Assembly (NCBI GenBank): GCA_003327425.1
Contig: QOQW01000025.1
Coordinates: 1 to 64,000 of the forward strand
Direction of reading: 5' to 3'
DNA length: 64,000 nucleotides
Source of the DNA: Candidatus Ozemibacter sibiricus
GTDB taxonomy: Bacteria; Muiribacteriota; Ozemobacteria; Ozemobacterales; Ozemobacteraceae
Positions within the stretch are counted from its first letter, which is position 1. Every line of letters starts with the position of its first letter. Position numbers and translations under genes: made by a program. Below are positions 1 through 9,201 of the stretch, in pieces. The notes under the pieces are model-generated. The model was not told the DNA's origin. It was given only the letters and a program-made list of their open reading frames with translations, and ran no database searches.

Positions 1-1
1 A

Positions 2-202
2 TTCCACGGCTTGGCCAGCAAGCAAGAGCGGGAAGACTGGCTGAAGGGATTTTCGAAAGAGGAATATAAAGCTGCTCGTCGAAGGCAGCAAGAGATTCGT
101 GAGCCGGAAGCCAGGCGACGGCGATACACTCGAAATCCAGACGCTTTCCTGGAGGCGATAGGCAAGCGCTGGGAGGAAAAACAAGTCAGGGAGCGGGTTT
201 AG
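2..202 (+). CDS. 3' end of an unidentified gene
   Basis: An open frame runs from the window edge to a TAG stop at 200-202, giving the last 66 residues of a protein. It is rich in Lys, Arg and Glu and predicted helical (for example EDWLKGFSKEEYKAARRRQQ). I do not recognise the family. It converges on, and overlaps by 4 bases, the truncated AAA+ gene on the other strand, so the junction may be a rearrangement endpoint. A TTG at 11 could be a start, but the frame is open upstream and has no ribosome binding site there, so a start outside the window is as likely. Confidence 0.4.
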   Translation, partial: FHGLASKQEREDWLKGFSKEEYKAARRRQQEIREPEARRRRYTRNPDAFLEAIGKRWEEKQVRERV

Positions 203-1500
203 CATGGCTTGGTACTCACGAGCGCCGGAATATCCTCTTTCCGTTCAGCCATGCTGGGGATCGCGATGCGCAACCGGAACCGCTGGTAGAGGTCGGCCCG
301 GAACTGACCTTTCTCGATCTTCTCCTCGAGCGGCTGATTCGTCGCCGCGATCACGTACAGCGGCAGCGGCGGCGTCATCCCCTCGAACCCATTGACCCGG
401 ATCTTGAGTTCATCGAGGAACGTCAACAACCTCGCCTGCAGCGGCAGGGGAATATCGCCGATCTCATCGAAGAACAGCACGCCCCCCAGCGCGCTCAGCA
501 CGTACCCCGGTCGCAGACCGACATCGGTGGCCGTACCATCTTTGCAGCCGAACAGTTCGTATTCGAGAAGGGTCTCCGACAGACCCGAGGCGTTCACCGA
601 CACCATCGGCCTGGCGCCGAGCAGATCGCTGACCAACCGCGCCAGCAAGGTCTTCCCGGTGCCGGTCTCCCCGGTCAGCAGCAGATGCAGCGGCGCATGA
701 TTGGCCGGCCGCGGCGGCAGCTCGATCGGCCCCTTGCCGGCACGGTCCGATCGCGCTGACGAACCGCTCTTGGCCAGCGCCGCCTGACCGAACAGCGACT
801 CGAGGGGCTGCTGGTTGTCTCGGCGCAGAAAGGCGCGAATCCGCTGGTCCAGGTCGGGCGGCCGCTGAAAGGCTTTCACCCAATCGGAGCGCATGGCGGC
901 CACCAGCCGCCGCAGGTCGGCCACGAACCGTTGCATGGCCCGCCCCCATCCCAGCGTCACGAACAGCGGCTCCTGGTCGACCGGCAGCGCCGGCTCTGAG
1001 CAGATCGGCTCGCTGGGGAGGTTCTCGAGTTCGCGCAGGTGCGGTCGCAACCGCACTTCCTGCGCCAGCAGATCGGCCAGGAAACCGGCGCCGCCGTACT
1101 CGGCCGGCTTGTCGAGGACTTGATCGTAGAGGATGGCCCCCAGCCGGGGGTAGCTCCACTGCCAGATGGCCCGCACCGACTGATCATCGGGGCGACGGGT
1201 CAAGACCAGCACGAGCGGGGGAATGTCGGAGCCATCCGCTCCTTCCACCGACAGCCGCCCTTTCGAGCGGCTCTGGTGCAAGATGATGTCGAAGGCCTCC
1301 CGCGCCGGGGCGCGATCCGACCATTCCAACAGCCACACGGGAACATGATCGGGCCTCCCGTGCAATTCTGGGACGATGTCTTTCACCTTGACCGAACGGA
1401 TCTGCCAGGCGACCCCCTCGACCGTGGCAGGAAGCACGGCCGTCATCTTTTCTTCCACCCACGCGAACCGTTCAGAGACGACCAACAGATCGAGCTTCAT
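199..1500 (-). CDS. Truncated sigma54-activator-type AAA+ protein with degenerate GAFTGA loop
   Basis: 433 aa. The start ATG (1498-1500) overlaps the stop of the upstream gene as ATGA. Residues 1-180 look like a degenerate receiver/sensor domain. An AAA+ domain of the NtrC/PspF/RtcR class follows: Walker A GETGTGKT, ELFG, Walker B VLFFDEIGD, sensor I YVIAATNQ and Arg-finger region FRADLYQRFRLR. The loop that normally reads GAFTGA and touches sigma54 reads GTATDV here, so normal sigma54 contact is doubtful. The protein stops just after EDIPALV, where family members continue for about 50 residues of lid (sensor II) and usually a DNA-binding HTH. It is therefore truncated, possibly a recent pseudogene. 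Co-transcription with the fused RNA polymerase suggests a role as its remodeller or activator (inference). Confidence 0.8.
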   Translation of the reverse strand: MKLDLLVVSERFAWVEEKMTAVLPATVEGVAWQIRSVKVKDIVPELHGRPDHVPVWLLEWSDRAPAREAFDIILHQSRSKGRLSVEGADGSDIPPLVLVLTRRPDDQSVRAIWQWSYPRLGAILYDQVLDKPAEYGGAGFLADLLAQEVRLRPHLRELENLPSEPICSEPALPVDQEPLFVTLGWGRAMQRFVADLRRLVAAMRSDWVKAFQRPPDLDQRIRAFLRRDNQQPLESLFGQAALAKSGSSARSDRAGKGPIELPPRPANHAPLHLLLTGETGTGKTLLARLVSDLLGARPMVSVNASGLSETLLEYELFGCKDGTATDVGLRPGYVLSALGGVLFFDEIGDIPLPLQARLLTFLDELKIRVNGFEGMTPPLPLYVIAATNQPLEEKIEKGQFRADLYQRFRLRIAIPSMAERKEDIPALVSTKPC

Positions 1501-2648
1501 CGTCGCGTTCCTCCTGGCCGCGCGCCCCGCGTGCGGCCCGCCCGCGCTGCCGACGGGCGCGCCGCCGGCGAGCGAGGGGCCGCCGGCGAGCGAGGGGCCG
1601 CCGGCGAGCGAGGGGCCGTCGGCGAGCGAGGGCCCGTCGGGCCGGTCGAGCGCGGGCGCGCCCAGCGCGCGAACCGTTGCACCGCATCGTCGTCGGCCAC
1701 GGCGGCGCGCCACGGCTGCAGGTCGTCGGCCGCCCAATACCCGCTGCGCTCGAGGCGGCCGACGGCATAGGCGAGGATGTCCCGATTGCAGAAGCGGTGG
1801 CCGCGTCCCCAGGCGGGGTGCTGCGCCAGGGCTTCCCGCCACAGCCGCTGCCAGGTCGTGATGGCCGGCTGCGGCCCTTCTCTCGCGGCGACGTGCTTGC
1901 CCTTATCAAAGCATTCGCCAATGGTACAAGTCGAACCGCCAGGCAAGAAGACCGACTGATCGCGCAAGACGCCCGAACATCCGACCAGGTTGGACAACTG
2001 CTTGCGCACGGTGTCGGCCGCCAGCTCGATCGCCCCCCACCGAACGGCGCGCGCGCCCATCGTCTGCGTGAACAGGCGCCGGGCCAGCCAGGCCTCGGGG
2101 TCGCCCGCCGCCAGGCCGCGCAGGTACGGCTGCTGCACCTCGCACCACGCGGCCATGACCTCCAGCACGATGGTCACGGCCAGATCGAAGCCATCGAGAT
2201 GCCAGTTGTCCCGGTCGAGGCTCTCGCGCAGGGCCGCCGGCACCGCCAGCCGATCGGGCAGCTCTGGCACCGGCCGCACCGGGCGGCAGACGAACACGCC
2301 GCTTGCCTCTTCCGTGACAAGGAACGGGAAGCCCTCGGGCGCGACGACCGACCGGCCCCCGGGCCGTTCGAACCAGGAGCGCGCTTCGCGCTCGGGCCCG
2401 TCGCCAGAATGGTCGGTTCCCAGATCGACTTCGCCCTCCCGGATGACCACCAGCCGGTCAGCCGCTTCTCTTCGGCGGGCCGCTTCCTCGTAGACGTGCA
2501 GGCTCTGCAGGCGAGCGGCCAGGCCGGATTTCGCCCAGTGCGCCAGCCCGGTCAGCAGGCGAGCGGTCAGCCCCGCCGTCGCGCGCGGCTTCGCTCCGGG
2601 CCCTGGCCCTGCTTCGACGCGCCCCCGATTACGCGCTCGCACCCTCAT
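1497..2648 (-). CDS. Unknown 383-aa protein of the RNA polymerase operon
   Basis: The start ATG (2646-2648) lies 20 bases inside the end of the RNA polymerase gene and the stop overlaps the AAA+ start (ATGA), so translation of all three is probably coupled. I do not recognise the family. The N-terminal 30 residues are basic and Gly/Pro-rich; the middle is a globular, mostly helical domain with several Cys and Trp (AAWCEVQQPYLRGL, GCSGVLRDQSVFLPGG, FCNRDILAYAVGRLERSGYW). The C-terminal 50 residues are a low-complexity Pro/Arg/Ser tail encoded by an 18-bp tandem repeat. Because it is locked between a polymerase and an ATPase, a promoter-recognition or accessory-subunit role is the obvious guess, but no motif proves it. 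Confidence 0.75.
   Translation of the reverse strand: MRVRARNRGRVEAGPGPGAKPRATAGLTARLLTGLAHWAKSGLAARLQSLHVYEEAARRREAADRLVVIREGEVDLGTDHSGDGPEREARSWFERPGGRSVVAPEGFPFLVTEEASGVFVCRPVRPVPELPDRLAVPAALRESLDRDNWHLDGFDLAVTIVLEVMAAWCEVQQPYLRGLAAGDPEAWLARRLFTQTMGARAVRWGAIELAADTVRKQLSNLVGCSGVLRDQSVFLPGGSTCTIGECFDKGKHVAAREGPQPAITTWQRLWREALAQHPAWGRGHRFCNRDILAYAVGRLERSGYWAADDLQPWRAAVADDDAVQRFARWARPRSTGPTGPRSPTAPRSPAAPRSPAAPRSPAARPSAARAGRTRGARPGGTRR
1561..1632. repeat. 18-bp tandem repeat, four copies
   Basis: Four head-to-tail units of GCCGCCGGCGAGCGAGGG, the fourth with one change, encode SPAAPR-type hexapeptides in the C-terminal tail of the 383-aa protein. Being in multiples of three, copy-number change would lengthen or shorten the tail without frameshift. 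Confidence 0.9.
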
Positions 2649-5600
2649 CCTTCTTCTCCCCCTCGGTGACTGGCAGATTCGCCCAGCGCCCCAGCATGAG
2701 CAGGGTCTTCGGATGCGATCCGATGATCGGGGGCGGCGCCACCGCCAATCGCTGCAACACCTCGGGCAGGCGCTCGAACCCGAGCGCGGCCAGAGCGCCT
2801 CCGGCCGGCCCGGTCGCCAGGCCCTGATCGACCAGCGGCAGGATCTGATCACCCTGGCGGCGCGTCCGCGCCAGCATCTCGAAATGCACGGGAAGCACGT
2901 GCTTGTAGGCTTCGGCAAACGGCCCCTGCGGATCGTAGATCAACGCCAGGATCGCTTCGGTCTCCTCCAGCTTCCAACCAGATCGGAACGCATCTGTCAA
3001 CCGCACCCCCTCCTTTCTCCAGGCCACCAGGCCCGTAGCCGCCGCCCCCGCCGGCGACGCCGCCGATGTGGCGGCGAGCCGCTCGCCGCCCGCCCCCGTG
3101 GTTCCGGCGCCCTTATGGAACTTTTTCATGGCTTCCTGGGTGCCGCGCTCCCCGACCGACTCGGCCGCGATGATGCCGATCCACTCGCCAGGCTGGAAGG
3201 GGCGCCCGGTCGAGGGGTCGGGGCCAAGGCATTTCCGGCAGACTTCCCACGGTCTTCCCGATTCGGGAAGTTGGCAGAACAACGGCGAGCGCACACGCTC
3301 TCGCTGCCCCGGACGCGGCATGGTCCGGGTGGTGCCGCAGTCTTCGATATCGGACACGCGCCAGGGGAAGGCGGCTTCGACGAGCAACCGGGTGAAATAC
3401 CCCGCCGGCGGAGTGCCGAGCTTTTTCTCGACCATGCCCCGGCGCCCGTCCCGGCTGCCGGCCCAGAACTCCTCGAGGTCGAACCCGCGCAGGAAGTTGC
3501 CGCGCACCGGCGGCGGCGGCGCCAGGTTGAACCGCAGGTCGGCGAACAGGTCGGCTCGTTCCAGCCGTGCCGCGAACAGGGGCGAAAACCAGCAATCGAT
3601 GGTGCCGGCCATGGCCACCAACTGCCGAACATCCGAAAACGCCGGATCGCGCGCCCCCGACAGCGGAATATCGAGGAAACCCGGCCGGTTCCCCCGCACC
3701 ACCTTCGCCCGCTCTTTCAGAGAGGCCTGCATGGCTTCTTCGGGCGTTCCCCGAGACGCCGCCGCGGCACCGTCGTCGGCGTCGGCGACGGCCGCCGGCG
3801 TGGGTTCAGCCATGGCCAGATCGAGCAGGTCGGCCAGCGACAGCGAGACGCCGGCCCGCGTCGCCGCCGCGAACGCCGCCTGGCTGACCCGCCAGAGGAA
3901 CCGCGCCCGCGGCTCGCCAGGCAAGGCCCACGACAACTGACGAATGGCCTGCGACAACGTTTCGGGGCGCTCCAGCAGGGCGGCGAGGGGGCCCTCGCCC
4001 GCCGTCCCGACCATCTCTCGAGCTTCCGACAAGACGGCCTCGAGATCGCGGCGAGCCTGCTCGCACCCGGCTGGCACCCGGTCGGCCGGCCCGGCCAACA
4101 GCCACAATCCCAGTTTGAGATCCTGGGTGAGGTGGGCCTGCAACTGGCCGGTCGCCACCGAGAAGGCATGCGGCCCGAACGACGCTTTCTGGCCGGCCTC
4201 CTGCCGAGCCTCCTGGCTGGTGGGCAGATGGAAGGCCATGGTGTCGCCATCGAAATCGGCCCCGAACATGCCGCACAGCAGCGGCGGCAGGCCGATCACC
4301 GGCGCCGCCCCCCAGACGGCGCGCGCCGCCAGGATGTTGTACCGATGCAGGGTCGGATTCCGATTCAGCAGCACCCAGGGTCGACGGGTGCTCTGAGAAG
4401 CGGGCAGGCCATGGCTCAACAGATCGCGGGCCAGGGCCGGCAGGCGCACCCGATCGGGGGGCAGGTCGGGCGCCGGCACGATGACCGCCCGCCCCGACCG
4501 ATCGAGGCGCCGACCCAGCAAATGGCGGCGCACCAGACCCATCTTGGGCGCCAGCAGCCCCATCAAGGTTTGCGACCATTCCCCCGCCGCCATCGCCGGC
4601 GCTTCCTCGGTCGGCCCTTCTTCAGCAGCCGGGCCGCCCGCCCGGCGCCGGGCCAGACCGACCGGCCACCCTTCCAGGGTGAGCCGACACCCGAAAATCC
4701 GCTCGACCTGCGCCTGCATACGGCGCGCCAGAACGGCCAGGGCGGCCGTCGCCGCGGTGGCGGCCGGGCGGCCAGGCTTCGCCTTCCCAGCTTTCTTCAA
4801 CACCTCGTCATCGACCAGGTTCGCCAGCTCCTTGTACTGTTTCTGCAACCACGATGATCGCTTTCTTCCCCTTGCCTGGTCTCCAGAAAAAAACCTTTCG
4901 GGCAACTGGCGCACCACGTTGAGCCGACAGCCCAGGATGGGATGAACGACCGGCGAGACGGCATGTTTTTCAAAAATATGATTTGGAATGCGGATCAATC
5001 CTTCATCGGCTTTTTGCTCATGGCCAGCATCTCGACCAGCTTCCTGGCCACCGCCAGGCCCCGACGGCGGCTCAGGGTCGGGCAGCAGCGTCAGCCTCAG
5101 GCCCTCGGGGTCGAGACCGAACCCCAGGGCCCGCAGCAGATCGTGCAAGGCGGCCAGCGTCTGGGCAGGGCCGGTCGCGCCCGGCGGCCGGCTGCGGACA
5201 TTCAGGATGTCGTCGAGGTTGCGATCAAGGCCATGGGCGAGCAGGGCCCACATCTCCATTTCGCCCAGGCGCTGCCCGCCGTCGAGGCCCCGCTTGCGAC
5301 CCGTCTGGCGGATCCCGGGCAGCGGCTGGCCGGTCAAGGGCGAGCGCTGGCCGACCGGCGCCGCTCGCACCGCCCATTTGGCCTGGGGCAGGTGATCGAG
5401 CCGGACCATGTACTGCGTTCCCGCCAGGGCGTAGACCTCATGGCCGTCGGGAAAGCGCACCTTGACCTGCCCGCGCGGCGCCCCACGCGCTTCGAGCGCA
5501 TCCACGATCTCGCGCGCCAGGTCGGGACGCGACAGGCAGGCGAACGGCTCGCCCGCGCGCGCGAACTCGCGAGCGAAAGCGTCTCGATCCAAGTCGGCCA

Positions 5601-7467
5601 GCAGGCCGAGCTGGGTCTCGAAGAGCTGGCCAGGGTTCTTGCGCGACAGCAACCCCATCGGATTGAGGATGAGATCGGGTCGCCAGCTCCGCCCATCAGG
5701 CAAAATGACCTCCGGCAGTTCGGCTTCGGGCAGGATCTTCGAGATCACGCCCTTGTTCCCATACCGGCCCATCACCTTGTCGCCGACGCCGAGGGGTTGA
5801 TCGACCCCGATCAAGACACGGTGATGCCACAACGGCTGCACCCCGTCGCGCCGGCCGTCGGCGGTCGCCATGGCGACGAGTTCGCCCGTATCGTGCGGCG
5901 GGGCGACGTCCAGGATCACGCCTTCCTCGATCCAGAACGGGACTCCGGAACGCGGCACCCCGGGCAGCAGTTCTTGGCCGCCTCTGACCTTGGTTCCGAC
6001 CGGCAAGACGCCGCGCCGCGAGCGGTCGGCGCCGCAGGTCCAGCTCACCGGCACCACCAGTCGGCAGGTCAGCCGCTCGACCGCGCCGGGCCCCGCCACC
6101 ACCGCATCTTCGAAATTCCACCCGTACCAGGGCAGGTAGAGCACCCGCAACTGACGTCCCAAGGCCAGCCTGATCACGCCATCTTCCCCGCGCGCCAGCC
6201 CGGCCCGCACGATCACCGGCTCGCCCTGTTCCACCCGGTTGCCATCCTCCACCAGGGGCTGGCCGAACGAAGCCACCGGCTTGGGCGCGGCGGGCGCCTC
6301 CCACAGCGGGATGGCGATCGGCGGCGAGCCATCGTCAGGATGCAGGAGGAGCCGGTCGGCCCTCTTCTCGATCCGCCCGGTGCGCGGGGCTCGCACCACC
6401 GGCTCGCGGCCGGTCTCCTCATGCAGAATGGCCGGAACGCGCTCTTCCCACCCGGTGCGGACGAGGGGCGTCTCGGGAACGATCGGCGGCAGGGCTTGTT
6501 TGAGATTCTTCCCTCCCATCATCAACCGCGGACTATGATTATGGCTCAGGAAGGGCACCTGCAAGGTGCCGATCGAGCAGAAGGCCGCCGTGTCATCGAA
6601 CGGCGCCGGGGTCAGTCGGCCGGTCAGCGGGTCGATCGCCGCCCCGGCCGCCTTCTGAACGCTCAGCCCGACCAGCGTCGATTCCGGGCTTTCGATGGGG
6701 CAGATCGCCCCCCGAAAGCTCGGATGCACATCGCGCGCGGCGTAGTGGGCCGACCGCGGATGCAAGACTTTGTACCGTTCTCGCTCGTGTTTCGTATCCC
6801 AGTCTTTGACCCGTTGCCGCAGCACCGAATGTCGCTGGGTCGCCCGCGCCAGCGGGTTGGTCTCGTCTTCGAGCACACAGAACCGGAACAGCCACCGCAG
6901 GGGAATCGTTTTCGGCGTCAGCCCCTTCCCCCGCTGCCGAAGCGACTGATCGCGCGCCGGCACGGTGCAATGGCCCAGGAATTTTTCCCATGCGTCTTCT
7001 GAAACCGGGCTCTCGACCTGGCCGGTCGCGGGATCGCGAGGCAGAGGCGCGCGCAGCCAGCGGCGAAACAAACCGGCCAGACGGGAAACGAGCGGGACGA
7101 TCCGGTACCAGCGCAAGTCGTACGGATCGCTCTGGCGCTGGAAGCCTGGCACGGCCGGGTCGGGTTCCAGATACAGGCGCGGCACCAGGCGCAGCCAGCC
7201 CCCGGTTTTCGGCGAGCGCCAGGCGAAGCCGCCTTCGCGCGGCCAGGGCAGCTTCACCAGCAAGAGGCGTTCATTCTGTCGTCCCCCGTTCGCCGCCCGG
7301 CCCTCCGCCCGAATGGTCGCCCAGCCGGTCTCGGCGTCGCATTCGCAGGTGACCTGATCGTCCCATCCCTCTCGGAATTCTGGTGGACAATAGGTGTTCA
7401 AGAAGGATGCCCATTCTTCACGAATGAGAGACGTGAAAGCCGTTGGATCGATGGTGGCGATGCTCAT
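2629..7467 (-). CDS. Single-chain RNA polymerase: fused reduced beta and beta-prime subunits
   Basis: 1612 aa, starting at ATG 7465-7467 behind GAGAGG. The longer upstream frame is discarded as antisense to a membrane gene. RpoB landmarks in order: TNPLARATQRHS and ARDVHPSFRGAICPIESPES near 225-265 (rifampicin region), LRVLYLPWYGWNFEDAV near 445, VGDKVMGRYGNKGVISKI near 557-574, LNPMGLLSRKNPGQLFETQ near 600, GGQRLGEMEMWAL near 740. RpoC landmarks: LLGRRLDRSGRAVIV near 985, LLNRNPTLHRYNI near 1040, catalytic GADFDGDTMAFHLP near 1068, zinc site CGT...C...CRKC near 1370-1420, bridge/trigger region GEWIGIIAAESVGERGTQEA near 1430. E. coli RpoB plus RpoC total about 2750 aa, so many lineage inserts and terminal domains are missing. 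All three Asp of the active site are kept. No alpha, omega or sigma gene is in the window. Confidence 0.97.
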   Translation of the reverse strand: MSIATIDPTAFTSLIREEWASFLNTYCPPEFREGWDDQVTCECDAETGWATIRAEGRAANGGRQNERLLLVKLPWPREGGFAWRSPKTGGWLRLVPRLYLEPDPAVPGFQRQSDPYDLRWYRIVPLVSRLAGLFRRWLRAPLPRDPATGQVESPVSEDAWEKFLGHCTVPARDQSLRQRGKGLTPKTIPLRWLFRFCVLEDETNPLARATQRHSVLRQRVKDWDTKHERERYKVLHPRSAHYAARDVHPSFRGAICPIESPESTLVGLSVQKAAGAAIDPLTGRLTPAPFDDTAAFCSIGTLQVPFLSHNHSPRLMMGGKNLKQALPPIVPETPLVRTGWEERVPAILHEETGREPVVRAPRTGRIEKRADRLLLHPDDGSPPIAIPLWEAPAAPKPVASFGQPLVEDGNRVEQGEPVIVRAGLARGEDGVIRLALGRQLRVLYLPWYGWNFEDAVVAGPGAVERLTCRLVVPVSWTCGADRSRRGVLPVGTKVRGGQELLPGVPRSGVPFWIEEGVILDVAPPHDTGELVAMATADGRRDGVQPLWHHRVLIGVDQPLGVGDKVMGRYGNKGVISKILPEAELPEVILPDGRSWRPDLILNPMGLLSRKNPGQLFETQLGLLADLDRDAFAREFARAGEPFACLSRPDLAREIVDALEARGAPRGQVKVRFPDGHEVYALAGTQYMVRLDHLPQAKWAVRAAPVGQRSPLTGQPLPGIRQTGRKRGLDGGQRLGEMEMWALLAHGLDRNLDDILNVRSRPPGATGPAQTLAALHDLLRALGFGLDPEGLRLTLLPDPEPPSGPGGGQEAGRDAGHEQKADEGLIRIPNHIFEKHAVSPVVHPILGCRLNVVRQLPERFFSGDQARGRKRSSWLQKQYKELANLVDDEVLKKAGKAKPGRPAATAATAALAVLARRMQAQVERIFGCRLTLEGWPVGLARRRAGGPAAEEGPTEEAPAMAAGEWSQTLMGLLAPKMGLVRRHLLGRRLDRSGRAVIVPAPDLPPDRVRLPALARDLLSHGLPASQSTRRPWVLLNRNPTLHRYNILAARAVWGAAPVIGLPPLLCGMFGADFDGDTMAFHLPTSQEARQEAGQKASFGPHAFSVATGQLQAHLTQDLKLGLWLLAGPADRVPAGCEQARRDLEAVLSEAREMVGTAGEGPLAALLERPETLSQAIRQLSWALPGEPRARFLWRVSQAAFAAATRAGVSLSLADLLDLAMAEPTPAAVADADDGAAAASRGTPEEAMQASLKERAKVVRGNRPGFLDIPLSGARDPAFSDVRQLVAMAGTIDCWFSPLFAARLERADLFADLRFNLAPPPPVRGNFLRGFDLEEFWAGSRDGRRGMVEKKLGTPPAGYFTRLLVEAAFPWRVSDIEDCGTTRTMPRPGQRERVRSPLFCQLPESGRPWEVCRKCLGPDPSTGRPFQPGEWIGIIAAESVGERGTQEAMKKFHKGAGTTGAGGERLAATSAASPAGAAATGLVAWRKEGVRLTDAFRSGWKLEETEAILALIYDPQGPFAEAYKHVLPVHFEMLARTRRQGDQILPLVDQGLATGPAGGALAALGFERLPEVLQRLAVAPPPIIGSHPKTLLMLGRWANLPVTEGEKKDEGASA

Positions 7468-7498
7468 GCGCGTGGCCTCTCGCGGTGGAGTTGCCGGC

Positions 7499-7507
7499 AT
7501 TATAGCA
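7499..7507 (-). promoter_or_regulatory. Extended -10 promoter of the RNA polymerase operon
   Basis: On the minus strand TGCTATAAT lies 32 bases upstream of the polymerase ATG. It is a perfect TGnTATAAT extended -10. No good -35 is present at 16-18 bp, which is acceptable for extended -10 promoters. This points to transcription by the housekeeping host polymerase. Confidence 0.6.
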
Positions 7508-7575
7508 AACCTCCCTGACCGCCTCTCGGATGCCAGAAGAGCCAGATTCCTCTCCTTCCGAGCTGACCGGCGAAG

Positions 7576-7602
7576 AAAAAAAAGGCGCCCTGATCGGGCG
7601 TC
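7576..7602 (-). terminator. Rho-independent terminator behind the 374-aa membrane protein gene
   Basis: Read on the minus strand, a short GC stem (ACGCCC...GGGCGC with a GATCA loop) is followed directly by eight T. It lies about 100 bases after the stop of the 374-aa gene and separates it from the polymerase operon. Confidence 0.75.
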
Positions 7603-7697
7603 GATGGGACCTTCTGGTCTGGAACCAGAATGAGAGACCGGAGAACCAGGCTCGGGCGGCCGGCCGCTGGGCTCCGGGGGTTCGGCCAGATTCGGCA

Positions 7698-8822
7698 TCA
7701 ATTCACGATGCGCTGGATCGCCCGCAGGTACACGTCTTCCATGGTCGCGCACAGGTCGTTCACGCTGCGCTCCAACATGGTCACCAGGCCGGGGGTCGAG
7801 AAATCGCCATGCACGAGACCGTGTTCCAGGGAATCCAGCGCGCTGATGATCTTGGCTCGGGCTTCGGGGCGAGTCCAGCCCTCGATGATCCAACTGACGG
7901 CGACGGCCGCCAGGATCGACAGCCCCATGGTCGCCGCGCCGCCGGCCACTCCTGCGCCGATGCCGATCGAGGCGGGCACGGTTTCCAGGCCGAGCCAGAC
8001 GCCGATCTTGCCCATGGTCGTGAGCTGGGCATACCAGACCGAGGTCAGAAAAGTTGCGATCTGCCCGGTCAGAATGGGGGTCATCTGGGTGAATACCGCA
8101 TTGGAAACGGCGGTGGTCATGATCAGGTGCAAAAGCTGCTGTTCGGGATGCATGGTTTGGACCGCGACCTTCGCCACTTCTTGGAAGGCGGCCGCCACCC
8201 GTTCGGGGGGAACCTCGATGCGCAGCTCGCGGGAGAGGATTTCGGACAAGTCGCGATTGGTCGCCACGATGAAATCCATGGTCAGCCGCTGCAGCTCCGA
8301 TTCGGCGATCTCGCCTGCTCGGGCGATGGTGGCTTGCAGACTGGCTTCCGAGAGCACGTAGGTTTCGAACATGGTGCGGGCCATCTGAGCATTGCGGTTC
8401 GGGGCCTCGGCCACCCGCCGGCCGAACAGGGCGTTGCCTTTTTCCCACAGCCAGTTCGAGGTATCGCAGACCATGTTCCACGAGGCTTTGAGTTGGGTCA
8501 GAATGGCGAATTGCTCATCGAGGAAGGTGTCGACGCCTCGGCGCGAACGGGCGAAGTAGTCGTTCAGCACGCGTTTCAGCTCGGGCGTCAGCGTACTCGA
8601 CACATGCTGCCGGAAGGAGGCCACCCGCCGGTGCACAAGTTCCTGGGCTTCGATCACGACCCGCGTAGACGGCATGGACGGCGTGGGCGAAGGTTGCGGC
8701 GCTTGCGCGACCGTGGGCGGCGCGAAGGTCTGCGGGGGCAGCAGGACGGCGAACAGCAGGACGACGATCAGAGCACCAAACGTGTATTTATTCAAGAAAA
8801 CTTTTGAAAGAGAATTTTTCAT
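7698..8822 (-). CDS. 374-aa membrane protein, unknown family
   Basis: The start is fixed by AAGGAGG six bases upstream of ATG 8820-8822. Residues 14-32 form a membrane segment or uncleaved signal (FGALIVVLLFAVLLPP), followed by a Pro/Ser/Thr linker and a long helical region. Hydrophobic stretches near 275-325 (ASIGIGAGVAGGAATMGLSI) could be two further membrane passes. I do not recognise the family. The last 60 residues (ISALDSLEHGLVHGDFSTPG...) match a broken copy at 13.0-13.4 kb, so this is a locally duplicated gene. It lies between the fused polymerase and CRISPR array 1, ends in its own terminator, and may be co-transcribed with the 37-aa peptide upstream. Confidence 0.85.
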   Translation of the reverse strand: MKNSLSKVFLNKYTFGALIVVLLFAVLLPPQTFAPPTVAQAPQPSPTPSMPSTRVVIEAQELVHRRVASFRQHVSSTLTPELKRVLNDYFARSRRGVDTFLDEQFAILTQLKASWNMVCDTSNWLWEKGNALFGRRVAEAPNRNAQMARTMFETYVLSEASLQATIARAGEIAESELQRLTMDFIVATNRDLSEILSRELRIEVPPERVAAAFQEVAKVAVQTMHPEQQLLHLIMTTAVSNAVFTQMTPILTGQIATFLTSVWYAQLTTMGKIGVWLGLETVPASIGIGAGVAGGAATMGLSILAAVAVSWIIEGWTRPEARAKIISALDSLEHGLVHGDFSTPGLVTMLERSVNDLCATMEDVYLRAIQRIVN

Positions 8823-8945
8823 AAATTTCCTCCTTTTTTTTCGATCAGACCTGACTGAAAACTCAGGCCATTTGCACGATTGGAAAAGGCCGGGCGATTC
8901 GGTTTGTTCAAATGCGACGAGCCCGCCAAGGTTTGGTTCACCAGA

Positions 8946-9059
8946 TCACCAGCCGACCGACCACCAGAGAAAGAGGATGGCGCCGACACAGGAAAGCTGC
9001 ATTCCCACCAGGATGTATTCGAGCCAATCCAAGAGCTGGTGCTCTGGGGCGAATGACAC
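8946..9059 (-). CDS. 37-aa membrane peptide
   Basis: GTG start 9057-9059 preceded by AAGGAGG at 10 bases. The peptide starts VSFAPEHQLLDWLEYILVGM and ends SVGW; residues 13-33 form one membrane helix with a Trp-rich end. It is too short for standard gene finding but the ribosome binding site and composition are convincing. It sits upstream of the 374-aa membrane protein on the same strand, behind the shared promoter-like motif at 9.24 kb. The 120 bases to the next gene hold no other frame. Function unknown; such single-helix peptides are often toxins or effector partners (inference). Confidence 0.5.
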   Translation of the reverse strand: MSFAPEHQLLDWLEYILVGMQLSCVGAILFLWWSVGW

Positions 9060-9201
9060 GGCTGTCTTACCTCCTTTTCTTGGCGATTTCGGGGAGATAG
9101 AACAAGAGCAAAGAGGGTGAGCCCCGGCGAACGGCGGAAAGGATGGCCTCAGACCCGTTCCATCCTGTGAGGGAATGTCCGTCGCCTGTGGGGAATTCGG
9201 A

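Noticed and set aside
4942-7002. 686-codon open frame on the plus strand inside the polymerase gene
   Set aside because: Shadow frame of GC-rich coding sequence; the opposite strand has clear RpoB motifs.
7468-8481. N-terminal extension of the RNA polymerase frame (338 more residues)
   Set aside because: It lies antisense-in-phase under the 374-aa membrane gene, has low-complexity Arg/Pro composition, and a better start with GAGAGG and an extended -10 exists at 7467.
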